Of a stretch of 64,000 bases of DNA, positions 46,229 through 54,393 are shown in pieces. The DNA lies in assembly GCA_964652195.1 (NCBI GenBank), contig CAZZBB010000074.1, forward strand, positions 67,248 through 131,247. The letters are read 5' to 3'. How positions within the stretch are numbered: the first letter of the stretch is position 1; each line of letters opens with the position of its first letter. The notes beneath the pieces were generated by a model. It made no database searches and was not told the DNA's origin. It saw only the letters and a program-made list of their open reading frames with translations. The DNA is from MSPOR6 sp964652195 (lineage in GTDB: Bacteria; Poribacteria; WGA-4E; WGA-3G). Made by a program: the position numbers and the translations under genes.

Positions 46229-46500
46229 GGGTATGTAAAGTTTTTGTCACTAAACATTACGCTCCTATGCGTACCTGTATACCAATATTTTTTTAAGTAT
46301 CGTTTTTGGTATTCATCTCAACTGTAATTATGTTAGATGTATGGATACTGTGTATTGTAAAAACTGTTAATATTTGTCGTCTTAATTTTTATTCACTTTC
46401 ACGGAAACTTTCACGGAGCAATTCTACGAACCCTTATTCTATAAGGGTTTATAATTTTAATTAGACCAATTCTCCGTGAATCACACACGTTAATATATAT
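46229..46500 (+). repeat. 270-base dispersed repeat, copy 2
   Basis: Same orientation and internal layout as 6624-6898, with the GGTATGTAAAGTTTTTGTC start, ATGTTAGATGTATGGATACTG middle and facing CACGGAGCAATT/AATTCTCCGTG arms. A partial duplication of the first ten bases precedes it. Confidence 0.8.
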
Positions 46501-46556
46501 ATATTACTCGATTGAGTATTTTGTACTTATATGTTTTCATACGAAGTGTATTTGCA

Positions 46557-46632
46557 CATAGCACTCCTCTGGAGTGCCGGACTCTTTCTATATTGTTTTC
46601 TATAGACATATCACCCCTCTGGGGTGAGGACA
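46557..46632. repeat. GC-rich short hairpin units (CACTCCTCTGGAGTG type)
   Basis: GCACTCCTCTGGAGTGC and TCACCCCTCTGGGGTGA about 55 bases apart, with TTTCTATAGACATA before the second. They resemble the hairpin units inside the MITE-like elements. The rest of the gap to 46716 shows nothing clear. Confidence 0.6.
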
Positions 46633-46716
46633 GTGTCTGAAAAACTGCGTTGAAACGATCTAAATCCGTTAGTGGCAACTTGTGTAAAAGTAGTAATTGA
46701 ATGTGTGAATGGATAT

Positions 46717-47607
46717 TTACTTGCGATGCGAAAGATAGGCTGATAATGCTGTATCAAACGGGGTTGTAGTGTCAATTTGTACATAATCAATTTGACTGGA
46801 ACCGCAACCACGTCGGTAATTTTGTATAAATTGGTTTAACCCGTTTAAGTAGTCTGTCTTTAGTGAATCAGCTTGTGTTGAGAGAGTTTGTCCGTTTTCC
46901 ATATCTCGAAATATGACGGAACCATTGTATGGAAAGTTAATTTCTGCATTATCAAGCAGATGGAATACTATGACTTCATGCTTCTGATGACGGAGGTGTT
47001 TCAAAGCAGAGATAACTTGTGTAGGTTCATCAAGTAAGTCTGAAATGACGATGACCAAACCCCGTCTAACAATCCGTTTTGCAAGTTCATGAAATAGACT
47101 ACTTAATTCGGTTTCTTGTCCCGGTGTAGCGTTTTCCAAGGTATTCATAATTGCTCGGAGGTGTTTGGCTGTTCCTCTGGGAGGGATATATTGTGAAATA
47201 TCGGTATCAAAAAGAGCTAATCCTACTGAATCTCGTTGTTTTAGCATAAGGTAGGCAAGTGAAGCAGTAAGGTAACAACCATACTCAAATTTTGTTATTG
47301 ATGAGTCAGTATGTTTGAAATTCATAGATGCACTTGTATCGAGTAGAATATAGGCTCTTAAGTTTGTTTCCTCCTCAAATTTCTTAACATAAAATCTATC
47401 AGATTTTCCAAATACTTTCCAGTCAATATATCTAATTTCATCGCCTGGTATGTATTGTCTATGTTCAGCAAACTCAACACTAAATCCTTGATAAGGACTC
47501 TTATGTAACCCCGTTACAAATCCTTCAACGACAAGTCGCGCAACCAGTTCCATACCTCCTATTCTTGATAACGTTACAGGATCTAAGTATTTATGAGTCG
47601 TTTGCAT
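46717..47607 (-). CDS. DUF58 family protein (von Willebrand A-like)
   Basis: 296 residues. GFVTGLHKSPYQGFSVEFAEHRQY and GDEIRYIDWKVFGKSDRFYVKKFEEE are the DUF58 core, followed by a vWA-like part whose DTSASM motif (about 93-98) can bind metal. DUF58 proteins normally work with MoxR AAA+ ATPases in protein-complex maturation; no moxR is next to this gene in the window, though it would lie upstream on this strand, where a secreted protein gene sits instead. The terminator at 47635 separates it from that gene. Confidence 0.9.
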   Translation of the reverse strand: MQTTHKYLDPVTLSRIGGMELVARLVVEGFVTGLHKSPYQGFSVEFAEHRQYIPGDEIRYIDWKVFGKSDRFYVKKFEEETNLRAYILLDTSASMNFKHTDSSITKFEYGCYLTASLAYLMLKQRDSVGLALFDTDISQYIPPRGTAKHLRAIMNTLENATPGQETELSSLFHELAKRIVRRGLVIVISDLLDEPTQVISALKHLRHQKHEVIVFHLLDNAEINFPYNGSVIFRDMENGQTLSTQADSLKTDYLNGLNQFIQNYRRGCGSSQIDYVQIDTTTPFDTALSAYLSHRK

Positions 47608-47634
47608 ATCTTCTGATAATTATCGAATTAAAAG

Positions 47635-47669
47635 AAAACTCGTCCATAAGAAATTTATGAACGAGTTTT
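47635..47669 (-). terminator. intrinsic terminator of the large secreted protein gene
   Basis: Nine-base arms AAAACTCGT and ACGAGTTTT with further pairing inside; on the minus strand a TTTTCTTTT tract follows. It sits just after the stop of the upstream gene. Confidence 0.75.
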
Positions 47670-47679
47670 ATGAGTATTT

Positions 47680-49578
47680 TTACATTCCCATTTGATTCAT
47701 CATCATGAAAGTTTGAATCAGCTGTTGAAAGTCGCCAAGAGTAATTAAAAGGTTTCCACCAATTCCATCATCTTCTACTTTTGCAGAAATACCGAGACTA
47801 TATGTTTCAGGAATATCCATTAAGAATCCTGAGACCATTGCCATTTCAGCTTGAGATTCAGGAACTGTCTTTGCAACTATATTCATAACACTTTTGATAG
47901 CATTAAGTGGTGATAAGCCAATGAAGAAGTTATTCTCTGTACCTAACTTATCAATTAGATTCTGATAACTTGCGTTCTCTCCGACATTTTCAACTAATTG
48001 GGCTTTTATATCTAATGCATTCTTGATCTGTTCAGGAGATCCTCCAGCCATATAAAGGTAACCATCTGTAATTGCATAAGCCATTTGCCATTCTTGGGGA
48101 AAAAGGCCATGCATTTCTGGTGACATGTCTACAAAAGCTGACCCGAAATTAGGGAATATGATACTATTGATTTCAACCCCATTATGTACTAAAGGTGTTC
48201 CTGCATGAACTCCATCATAGATAGCAAGCTCTGGAGAATCCCCCAGGACAGTACTCATGATCTCCATATTCTTTTCAAGATTTGTCAAAAGGTGTTCTTT
48301 AAAATATGTGATAACGGGTGCTTCATCCTTCACTCCTACTATGGAGATATAATCAGGAATGATGCTCTCATTAATATTCATCGAGAAACTCCATTCCTCT
48401 TCCAAAACCTCATTAACAACTTCCAGCTGTTTGGCGACTTCATCCAGATGTGCTGAAATATCAGGATCTTGTTCAGATACTTCTTCTGTCAACATATTCA
48501 TCCAAGATAACGAAAGTTTTGTTAGTAATTTTGAATCACCTTGAAAACTTCCATTAATGAGCGTATTATTGGGTAGGTCATTCAACAAGGTTAATTCATT
48601 AGGCATGAATTCATTTAAAGTATCTTGTATTTTTGAATCAGTCTTGAATTTGAGGAATGGTGATAATTTTACATCAGTTCCATCTATCTGAAGTGTTGCC
48701 ATAAAAGACTTAGAAGATTCAACGATGTCCATGAATTGACCTAATGATCCTCGTATAGCCAAACCTGAATTAGCAGATGTGGGATCACTTTCAAGAGAAT
48801 CAATGATAGACTCTGCTTCCATCTTAAATAATTCAATAAATTGATCTATGATAGTTTCAAGATTAATATAAACGGCTAATTGATCAAATCCATTTATAAT
48901 GTTTCCAATGAAAGATGCATAGTCGGGATGATTAACTATTGTTGGCACAGTGCCTTTAGAAATATCAATGACATTTTCACAGACTTCGGCAAGTTGAGAA
49001 AATACAAGTATGTTATCAATAATTAGAAAACTTCCACTTTCATCTGCAGATGTCCAATATGAGACGCCGTTATATTCTTTGGGTTCTCCTCCATCGGCTT
49101 CTGCTTCTATAACTTCAATTATTGCCTCTGGGTCAGTTAAATGGACAGCAGCAGAAATAAAAAATGGGTCTAAACTGTTGAAAAACACAGCGAAATCTTG
49201 TTCAATATCTAACCCGATTTCTTCTAATTCAGATAAACTTCCAAAACCAGCGTCAAAGGATTCCGCAAGGATTTGTGCAAGTAATTCTGGAGATACTCCA
49301 ATTTGTGGTACTAATTTTAAAGCAGCATTATTTATTTTATCGTCTAATTCCTTCAGACTGGGACAATATATGACTCCTAATGAAGTATCAGGAATTAAGT
49401 TTAATACACTGTTTTCTGCTACACCCTTATTGGCAATATCAGCTTTCGGTTGAAGTGGATCAGAATTCTCTTGGTCTGCTATTTGTGCTATCAATTGAAG
49501 ATTTACACTTACTACAGTAAGTAGTAACATTATAATGAATGCAAATGATTTTTGTGTGAAGGATAGTTTCTTTTTCAT
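47680..49578 (-). CDS. large secreted protein, DUF3352-like
   Basis: 632 residues with a signal peptide (FAFIIMLLLTVVSVNLQLIAQ). The body alternates acidic helices and strands and resembles DUF3352-type proteins: LIPDTSLGVIYCPSLKELDDKI, LDIEQDFAVFFNSLDPFFISAAVHL, YLYMAGGSPEQIKNALDIKAQL and NNFFIGLSPLNAIKSVM. Such proteins are plentiful in Poribacteria- and cyanobacteria-like genomes; the function is unknown. AAGGAG precedes the ATG. Monocistronic by position: terminator downstream, unrelated gene upstream. Confidence 0.75.
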   Translation of the reverse strand: MKKKLSFTQKSFAFIIMLLLTVVSVNLQLIAQIADQENSDPLQPKADIANKGVAENSVLNLIPDTSLGVIYCPSLKELDDKINNAALKLVPQIGVSPELLAQILAESFDAGFGSLSELEEIGLDIEQDFAVFFNSLDPFFISAAVHLTDPEAIIEVIEAEADGGEPKEYNGVSYWTSADESGSFLIIDNILVFSQLAEVCENVIDISKGTVPTIVNHPDYASFIGNIINGFDQLAVYINLETIIDQFIELFKMEAESIIDSLESDPTSANSGLAIRGSLGQFMDIVESSKSFMATLQIDGTDVKLSPFLKFKTDSKIQDTLNEFMPNELTLLNDLPNNTLINGSFQGDSKLLTKLSLSWMNMLTEEVSEQDPDISAHLDEVAKQLEVVNEVLEEEWSFSMNINESIIPDYISIVGVKDEAPVITYFKEHLLTNLEKNMEIMSTVLGDSPELAIYDGVHAGTPLVHNGVEINSIIFPNFGSAFVDMSPEMHGLFPQEWQMAYAITDGYLYMAGGSPEQIKNALDIKAQLVENVGENASYQNLIDKLGTENNFFIGLSPLNAIKSVMNIVAKTVPESQAEMAMVSGFLMDIPETYSLGISAKVEDDGIGGNLLITLGDFQQLIQTFMMMNQMGM

Positions 49579-49629
49579 ATTATTTCTCCTTGGGAGAGGA
49601 TCGAAAGCATTCTCTCTTTTGAACTGTGA

Positions 49630-50715
49630 TCATTGGTTATTTAATATTAATTGTTCTAATTCTTGAATTTCAGATATAGATGTTAATACACTAATTTCAA
49701 CTTCGTAATGTCGTCGACCACCAGGTTCGATATGTTGTAATGTACCTTGTTCTCTTTCTTGTGCTCTTCCAGCAACTTTACAATTTGATGGTTCTAATCC
49801 CATAACATAGGATCCTTGACCACACAATTTCCATTGTATAAAATGCGGGAATTGTGTTTTATGATATCTTACTGCTATACCGATCCCTTGTTTTTTATTA
49901 AATCCACGATTTACGAGTGCTACGCGAATATGGTTATCAACATCAGGTTCCATTTCGTGAAAATATACTTGTTCCTGTACATCTATTGTTGGAGGTTCTC
50001 CGATATTATAGTTATTAAGGTTATCTTTGGCAGGTTCATCTCTGGGTGTTACTTGGGTTGTAGGAGAAATTAGTTCACTTCCATCTGCAAGTATTGGGTA
50101 TCCAATGTTAATATGGAAAAGATACATATGTGGACATTCCTTATAGCCTAAGTTTTCAATGATATCTTCAATGTGAATTTTCTTTGAACCCAATTCTGTC
50201 CAAATTCGACGTGTCCTACACAAGTGTTCTCCTAATGCTGTTGTTTCAGTAACTTTACCTTGAGCCCATAAAATATATCTATCTCCTTCCCATCTACAAT
50301 CTACCCATACATTCTTTGCTGGAATGTGAGAGACTCTCCCATGTAATCCCAACTGTTCATCGTTATCTGTATTTGGAGGACCAACTTGTGTCATTCCACA
50401 GGTGGTCAATAGACCTCCATAGAAACCGCGCAACCAACCTATTCCACTTGCTTCATAAAAGGATGCTTCAACATCACCAGTACTTGATCGCCAACATAAA
50501 GGAATACCATTATAATCAGCAAATGATATATCCATACCACGATTTGGGAGGACTGTGAAATTTAATCCTGAACCTGTTCTGAAACCGATTGCATCTGTTC
50601 CTTTTTCATTTCCATTTGATAGTTGATATGTCTTGGCTTCGGCGATTTGTGATATATCCCCTATGTGGCGAAGTAGTTGAACTCTATCATAAGCTTCACC
50701 AAAAATATTAATCAA
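49630..50715 (-). CDS. DUF4432 family aldose 1-epimerase-like protein
   Basis: 361 residues of the galactose-mutarotase beta-sandwich superfamily. Key blocks: FTVLPNRGMDISFADYNGIPLCW, GGLLTTCGMTQVGPPN, LGLHGRVSHIPAKNV with a conserved His, HMYLFHINIGYPILADGSEL, and GLEPSNCKVAGRAQE with the catalytic-type Glu. It probably rearranges or binds a sugar, consistent with the many sugar oxidoreductases around it. The start is TTG at 50715, supported by AAGGAGA seven bases upstream; no ATG gives a full-length protein. Confidence 0.87.
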   Translation of the reverse strand: MINIFGEAYDRVQLLRHIGDISQIAEAKTYQLSNGNEKGTDAIGFRTGSGLNFTVLPNRGMDISFADYNGIPLCWRSSTGDVEASFYEASGIGWLRGFYGGLLTTCGMTQVGPPNTDNDEQLGLHGRVSHIPAKNVWVDCRWEGDRYILWAQGKVTETTALGEHLCRTRRIWTELGSKKIHIEDIIENLGYKECPHMYLFHINIGYPILADGSELISPTTQVTPRDEPAKDNLNNYNIGEPPTIDVQEQVYFHEMEPDVDNHIRVALVNRGFNKKQGIGIAVRYHKTQFPHFIQWKLCGQGSYVMGLEPSNCKVAGRAQEREQGTLQHIEPGGRRHYEVEISVLTSISEIQELEQLILNNQ

Positions 50716-50808
50716 TTAAGCTTCTCCTTAATAAGTACGGTTGTGAATGATGTGTAAAGCCATTATAGCATATATCACTCAAGTATTACAAGTAGGATAA
50801 ATCATTAG

Positions 50809-50886
50809 GGTGTGTAAAGTTTTGCCCCTAAACATTACGCTGCTATTGTATCTGTATACCAATATTTATCTCAAACATCATTTTGA
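50809..50886 (+). repeat. 5' fragment of the 270-base repeat
   Basis: GGTGTGTAAAGTTTTGCCCCTAAACATTACGC onward matches the first 70-80 bases of 6624-6898 and 46229-46500, then diverges. Confidence 0.65.
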
Positions 50887-50968
50887 AAAACAATATAAAA
50901 AAGATAATTAAAGTGTAACAAAATACATCTTTGGTTTCATCTGATACTATTTCTGTGTGAAGAAATAA

Positions 50969-51032
50969 AAGATCGGGGATCGGAATCCCCTCCCACAGAA
51001 GAAAAGATCGGGGATCAGAATCCCTCCTACAA
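50969..51032. repeat. tandem pair of GATCGGGGATCGGAATCCCC-type palindromes
   Basis: Two units, 50970-51000 and 51005-51032, each ending TCC(C/T)ACA. Same family as 2238, 17288 and 61837-61896. Confidence 0.7.
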
Positions 51033-51076
51033 ATTTGAACTTTGAAAACAGATAAGAAATGATAGAAAATTTTATT

Positions 51077-52243
51077 TTATAGACCAGTTCTCAGTATGGA
51101 TGCAGCCTGATTAATAACCCTTAATTTTTCTATTGATATTTCTGTAGTGTTAACTGGTCGATCAGCAAAAGTACCGAATCCACAATCTGGATTAAGGTAT
51201 ACCTGTTCAGGTGTGCGATGTTTCAATACTGACTTGACTTTATCGAGAATAAATTCTACAGTTTCAACATCTGTTGTTCTGGGATCAACCACACCCAGAC
51301 CAATTTCTTTATCTGATGGTAGTTCAGATAAAACCTCAATACTACCTGCTCGCTCTGTTGCATATTCCAATACGAATTGGTTTATGTTCATCTGACTAAA
51401 ATATGGAATTAAAAGATCATAAGATCCTCGTAGAAGGACATCTTCTTGTTGACTCCAATTTCCTCTACACACATGCATTGCAGTCTTGATCTTATAATCG
51501 AATCCTTCAATAACCCGATTAATAAGTTCTACTGCAAAATTGAGTTCTTCTTCTGGACTACTCTTTTCTGAAAGGGCAGCACACATAAAAGTGTGGGTTT
51601 CATGTGGACCTGTAAATGCGACTTCTGTCAATACAGGTTCATCAAATTGTACATAATCACATCCAGCATCTTTTAACTCTTGTAATTCCTGTCGTAATAT
51701 CGTGACAACGTCATCTCCTAACGATTCTTTATCTGGGTAAAAGTCATACGATAACTTTTTAACCCACATAGACCGTGTAAGTAGATATGGACCAGGAAGT
51801 GTGACTTTTGTTGGCTTGGAGGTATGTTGTTTTAAGAATAAATAGTCATTCAATACAAGAGGTGTTGTTCGTTCTAATTTTCCATCAACCACGGGATTCT
51901 TTAGAGCAAAAGCGGGTACATCAAGTGCATTGAGTAATTGTTCAAACGCAGCTTTGTCCTCAACATAATCCAGCATTTCTGCAAGGGTCATTAACCGAAT
52001 TCCATCAATACATCCAGTAATAAATGAATAGAAATTATCTCTACGTTGTTCACCATCACTGACGATATCTACTCCATTTTCTTCTTGTATTTTAAGACTC
52101 TCTAATACAGCATCATCAGCGATAGTATTAAAGTCTTGGTGACTTATACGACCTTTTCCTCTATCTCTAAGAGCCCGTGAAACAGTTTTTGATCGTGGCA
52201 TGCTTCCAACAACAGTCACGGGAAATTGTGGTAAGTTGTTCAT
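51077..52243 (-). CDS. MetE-like (cobalamin-independent methionine synthase C-terminal domain) protein
   Basis: About 388 residues, equivalent only to the catalytic C-terminal half of MetE. Zinc-ligand motifs MHVCRGNW (His and Cys) and NPDCGFGTF (Cys) are present, with VGSMPRSK at the N-terminus and DYVQFDEPVLTE in the barrel. Free-standing proteins of this kind (COG0620) may transfer methyl groups from corrinoid proteins or other donors rather than folate; which is true here is unknown. ATG 52243 is preferred to TTG 52276 because AAAGGT lies nine bases before it. Confidence 0.87.
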   Translation of the reverse strand: MNNLPQFPVTVVGSMPRSKTVSRALRDRGKGRISHQDFNTIADDAVLESLKIQEENGVDIVSDGEQRRDNFYSFITGCIDGIRLMTLAEMLDYVEDKAAFEQLLNALDVPAFALKNPVVDGKLERTTPLVLNDYLFLKQHTSKPTKVTLPGPYLLTRSMWVKKLSYDFYPDKESLGDDVVTILRQELQELKDAGCDYVQFDEPVLTEVAFTGPHETHTFMCAALSEKSSPEEELNFAVELINRVIEGFDYKIKTAMHVCRGNWSQQEDVLLRGSYDLLIPYFSQMNINQFVLEYATERAGSIEVLSELPSDKEIGLGVVDPRTTDVETVEFILDKVKSVLKHRTPEQVYLNPDCGFGTFADRPVNTTEISIEKLRVINQAASILRTGL

Positions 52244-52309
52244 TAATGATTTACCTTTCGTAAGTAAGCTTTTCAATTATCAATACCATTTCAAAACGCG
52301 AGTTTCTTA

Positions 52310-52395
52310 ATTTTAGCATAAACTTCCAGTTTGTGCTTTCCTCGTTTCATTCCTAACAACTTGTAATGAGACAATAATTAATAGAAATGGTGTAA
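52310..52395. repeat. short palindrome plus AGAAATGGTGTAAGA motif
   Basis: CATAAACTTCCAGTTTGTG followed about 50 bases later by AATAGAAATGGTGTAAGA, the same two-part arrangement as at 14843 and 17876. Confidence 0.65.
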
Positions 52396-52420
52396 GATTT
52401 CATAGTCGTAGATTTAGCTT

Positions 52421-52797
52421 TTAATCCTAATATACAGACAAACCAATAAAGTGCAAAAACAGACCTTCAATCCTAAGAACTTAGATGATAAATCGTGAAA
52501 ATGTTGATTTTCTCCATGTGTCGAAAAAATGAAAAAAGTTACACTTTTGACACATTGTGTGACATTGAAATTGGTGTAAATTACCCCTCTAACCCCTGTA
52601 ATAGACTGACTTTACTCCACTTTGAATTGACTTTATAAGAATTTGCAAAAAGTGTGATTTTGTGTTTTTTTATCCTTGCTGATTTTGACAATTCCAAGCT
52701 GCATAAAACCGGCACAAATTGGGTATTTTTTGACATAATGAATTTCCTGTATTTAGGATCGTTTATATAGATAGTCATCATTTATTTCTCTTATTTT
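52421..52797 (-). repeat. 370-base dispersed repeat, copy B (inverted)
   Basis: Reverse-complement partner of 18009-18382. The 66-codon frame on the minus strand across it is intact here but broken in copy A, so a gene is doubtful. DNA from 52798 to 53075 shows no feature. Confidence 0.8.
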
Positions 52798-53075
52798 ATA
52801 TTTGAAAGGTTCTCTCAATGGATACCTTAAATCTTAATTGTCGATTTAGTATGTGTTGTATTATTGTCATTTGTATAACTGTATAAATTCACTTTCAATA
52901 TATTGTATTGTCCAATAATATCTTTATTAGCATGAGTACTATATTTATTTCCTATATGTTATTGTAACGTATGTTTACTATTCTGTCAACTCTTTTTCAT
53001 ATATGTGATGTGTGATTGTTTATATTTCTTCAATTTATTTTTTCCTTCAATAACTTCAGTTGCTGCTTTGTAGTG

Positions 53076-53100
53076 TAAACTTCCAGTTTGTGCTTCTTTA
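53076..53100. repeat. short palindrome of the ACAAACT/AGTTTGT family
   Basis: GTGTAAACTTCCAGTTTGTGC, in inverted orientation at the position equivalent to 17876 in the other repeat field. Confidence 0.55.
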
Positions 53101-53172
53101 TGACGTCAGTTGGAGGTTCTCGCTACAGAATAATGGTAATCTATTTGCATTTTTCATTAGAGTCTTCGTTTT

Positions 53173-53496
53173 TACTATAGTTTGGACAATTTTCGTAATT
53201 TCTTTAACAACAGTATACATACACCTTTCGCACCGCTGGTGCTCGGTTACTTGGTGCATTTACGTTTCAACACACATTCCGCACCGCTGGTGCTGCCGAT
53301 TTAGTCAATAGCAATCTTTTTCGGCAAGTTTCAGGTTGTGGTTTAACTCATCAATTTATAAGTTCTTATCAAACAACAGTCAGGTGAATGCTATCTAACA
53401 TTAAATCCTAAGCACCAGAAGTGAGGGATGTGTCTCAACAGAAAGAATGGACTTTCAAGTCTCTGTTTAATTCTTAAAACTGTCCAAACTATAGTA
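53173..53496. mobile_element. MITE-like element, copy B (inverted)
   Basis: Inverted ends TACTATAGTTTGGACAATTTT and AAAACTGTCCAAACTATAGTA match almost base for base over about 20 positions. The interior hairpins (GCACCGCTGGTGC twice) match copy A read backwards. Length about 324 bases; it has no coding capacity. Confidence 0.7.
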
Positions 53497-53512
53497 TGTT
53501 TTTAAGATTCTC

Positions 53513-53713
53513 CTACTCTTCAATTACCTTTTCAAGAATTATGATTATTGCTGTAGATTCACCAAATGCTGCAGCAGGTTGAACAATGTTACATAATCGC
53601 CAACCTTCTTTACCCTCTTGATTGAGTGTACTTTCCAGATCTGGAATGCTTCTTGATTTAAACCCCCATCCTTTCTGACTAAGTCTTATTGTCTTATATT
53701 CATACTTTTGCAT
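53513..53713 (-). CDS. DUF4177 family small protein
   Basis: 66 residues: MQKYEYKTIRL at the start, LESTLNQEGKEGWRLCNIVQP in the middle and a hydrophobic IIIILEK end, the layout of DUF4177. A small alpha/beta protein of unknown role. It begins 18 bases after the acetyltransferase stop, so the two are probably co-transcribed. Confidence 0.8.
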   Translation of the reverse strand: MQKYEYKTIRLSQKGWGFKSRSIPDLESTLNQEGKEGWRLCNIVQPAAAFGESTAIIIILEKVIEE

Positions 53714-53731
53714 TTTATATTCCGATTTGGA

Positions 53732-54283
53732 TTATGTTAAGTAGGGACGTTTGTCAATATAATATACAAGATGTCCTTCATTTTCACTAAATCCAATTGC
53801 GTTATAGAATGATTCCTCACAGTTCTCCACTATGTAACCTGTGATAAATGTTGCTCCCATTTTTTCCAATTCATTAATGAGGACTTTTCCTAATTTATAC
53901 CCAACCTGTTCATCATCGGCTTCAATCAGTGATCCGTTGTTGTATTTTTGTATACCACCTTGATACTGTATATCTATAGAAAATTCCATAATATGTGCTG
54001 AGAGTCCATCAAAAGTTGCACGTGCGAGACCGATAAGATTTGTATCCATATAAGCGGCTATTATTAGATGTGGATGTTCCAATATTCGCGATGCAATCTC
54101 TTTACCAAACCCTACTTCGCATATATTGTTCTTTTCATAGAATGTGAATAGTTCTTCAGGGGAAATGTTGGGGTTGACAATGATGTTCAAATTGGTTTTA
54201 TTTTTGGTGGGATTATCCATTTTGTTGCTAATTCTACGATTAATTATATGTGAAGTAATACCATCTCTATATTTTTGTTCCAT
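53732..54283 (-). CDS. GNAT family N-acetyltransferase
   Basis: About 183 residues. The acetyl-CoA fold is visible in HLIIAAYMDTNLIGLARATFDG, IQYQGG..YKLGKVLINELEKMGA (the V/Q-x-x-G-x-G/A region, here altered, with an insertion YNNGSLIEADDEQV) and SFYNAIGFSENEGHLVYY at the C-terminus. The inserted segment is unusual. The start could be ATG 54283, TTG 54289 or Met at 54220; none has a clear ribosome site. Substrate unknown. Confidence 0.78.
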   Translation of the reverse strand: MEQKYRDGITSHIINRRISNKMDNPTKNKTNLNIIVNPNISPEELFTFYEKNNICEVGFGKEIASRILEHPHLIIAAYMDTNLIGLARATFDGLSAHIMEFSIDIQYQGGIQKYNNGSLIEADDEQVGYKLGKVLINELEKMGATFITGYIVENCEESFYNAIGFSENEGHLVYYIDKRPYLT

Positions 54284-54304
54284 TAGCAATTGCTATAAAT
54301 GAAG

Positions 54305-54370
54305 TGTTGTGTGGCACAAACTAAAAGTTTATGCTACAAAAGAGATATTATATATCAGAAATGGTATGAT
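54305..54370. repeat. short palindrome plus AGAAATGGTATGATA motif
   Basis: GCACAAACTAAAAGTTTATGC followed by ATATCAGAAATGGTATGATA; another copy of the two-part short repeat. Confidence 0.6.
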
Positions 54371-54393
54371 ATTAAACTATATCAACAGAATAG

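Noticed and set aside
50776..51076. Riboswitch upstream of the DUF4432 or MetE-like genes
   Set aside because: Structured-looking parts are members of the dispersed repeat families, and neither gene's leader lies there in the right orientation with a conserved aptamer I can recognise.
52581..52781. 66-codon minus-strand frame within the 370-base repeat
   Set aside because: The other copy is broken by stops and the conservation is at DNA level across coding and non-coding parts alike. A tiny transposon gene is possible but unsupported.
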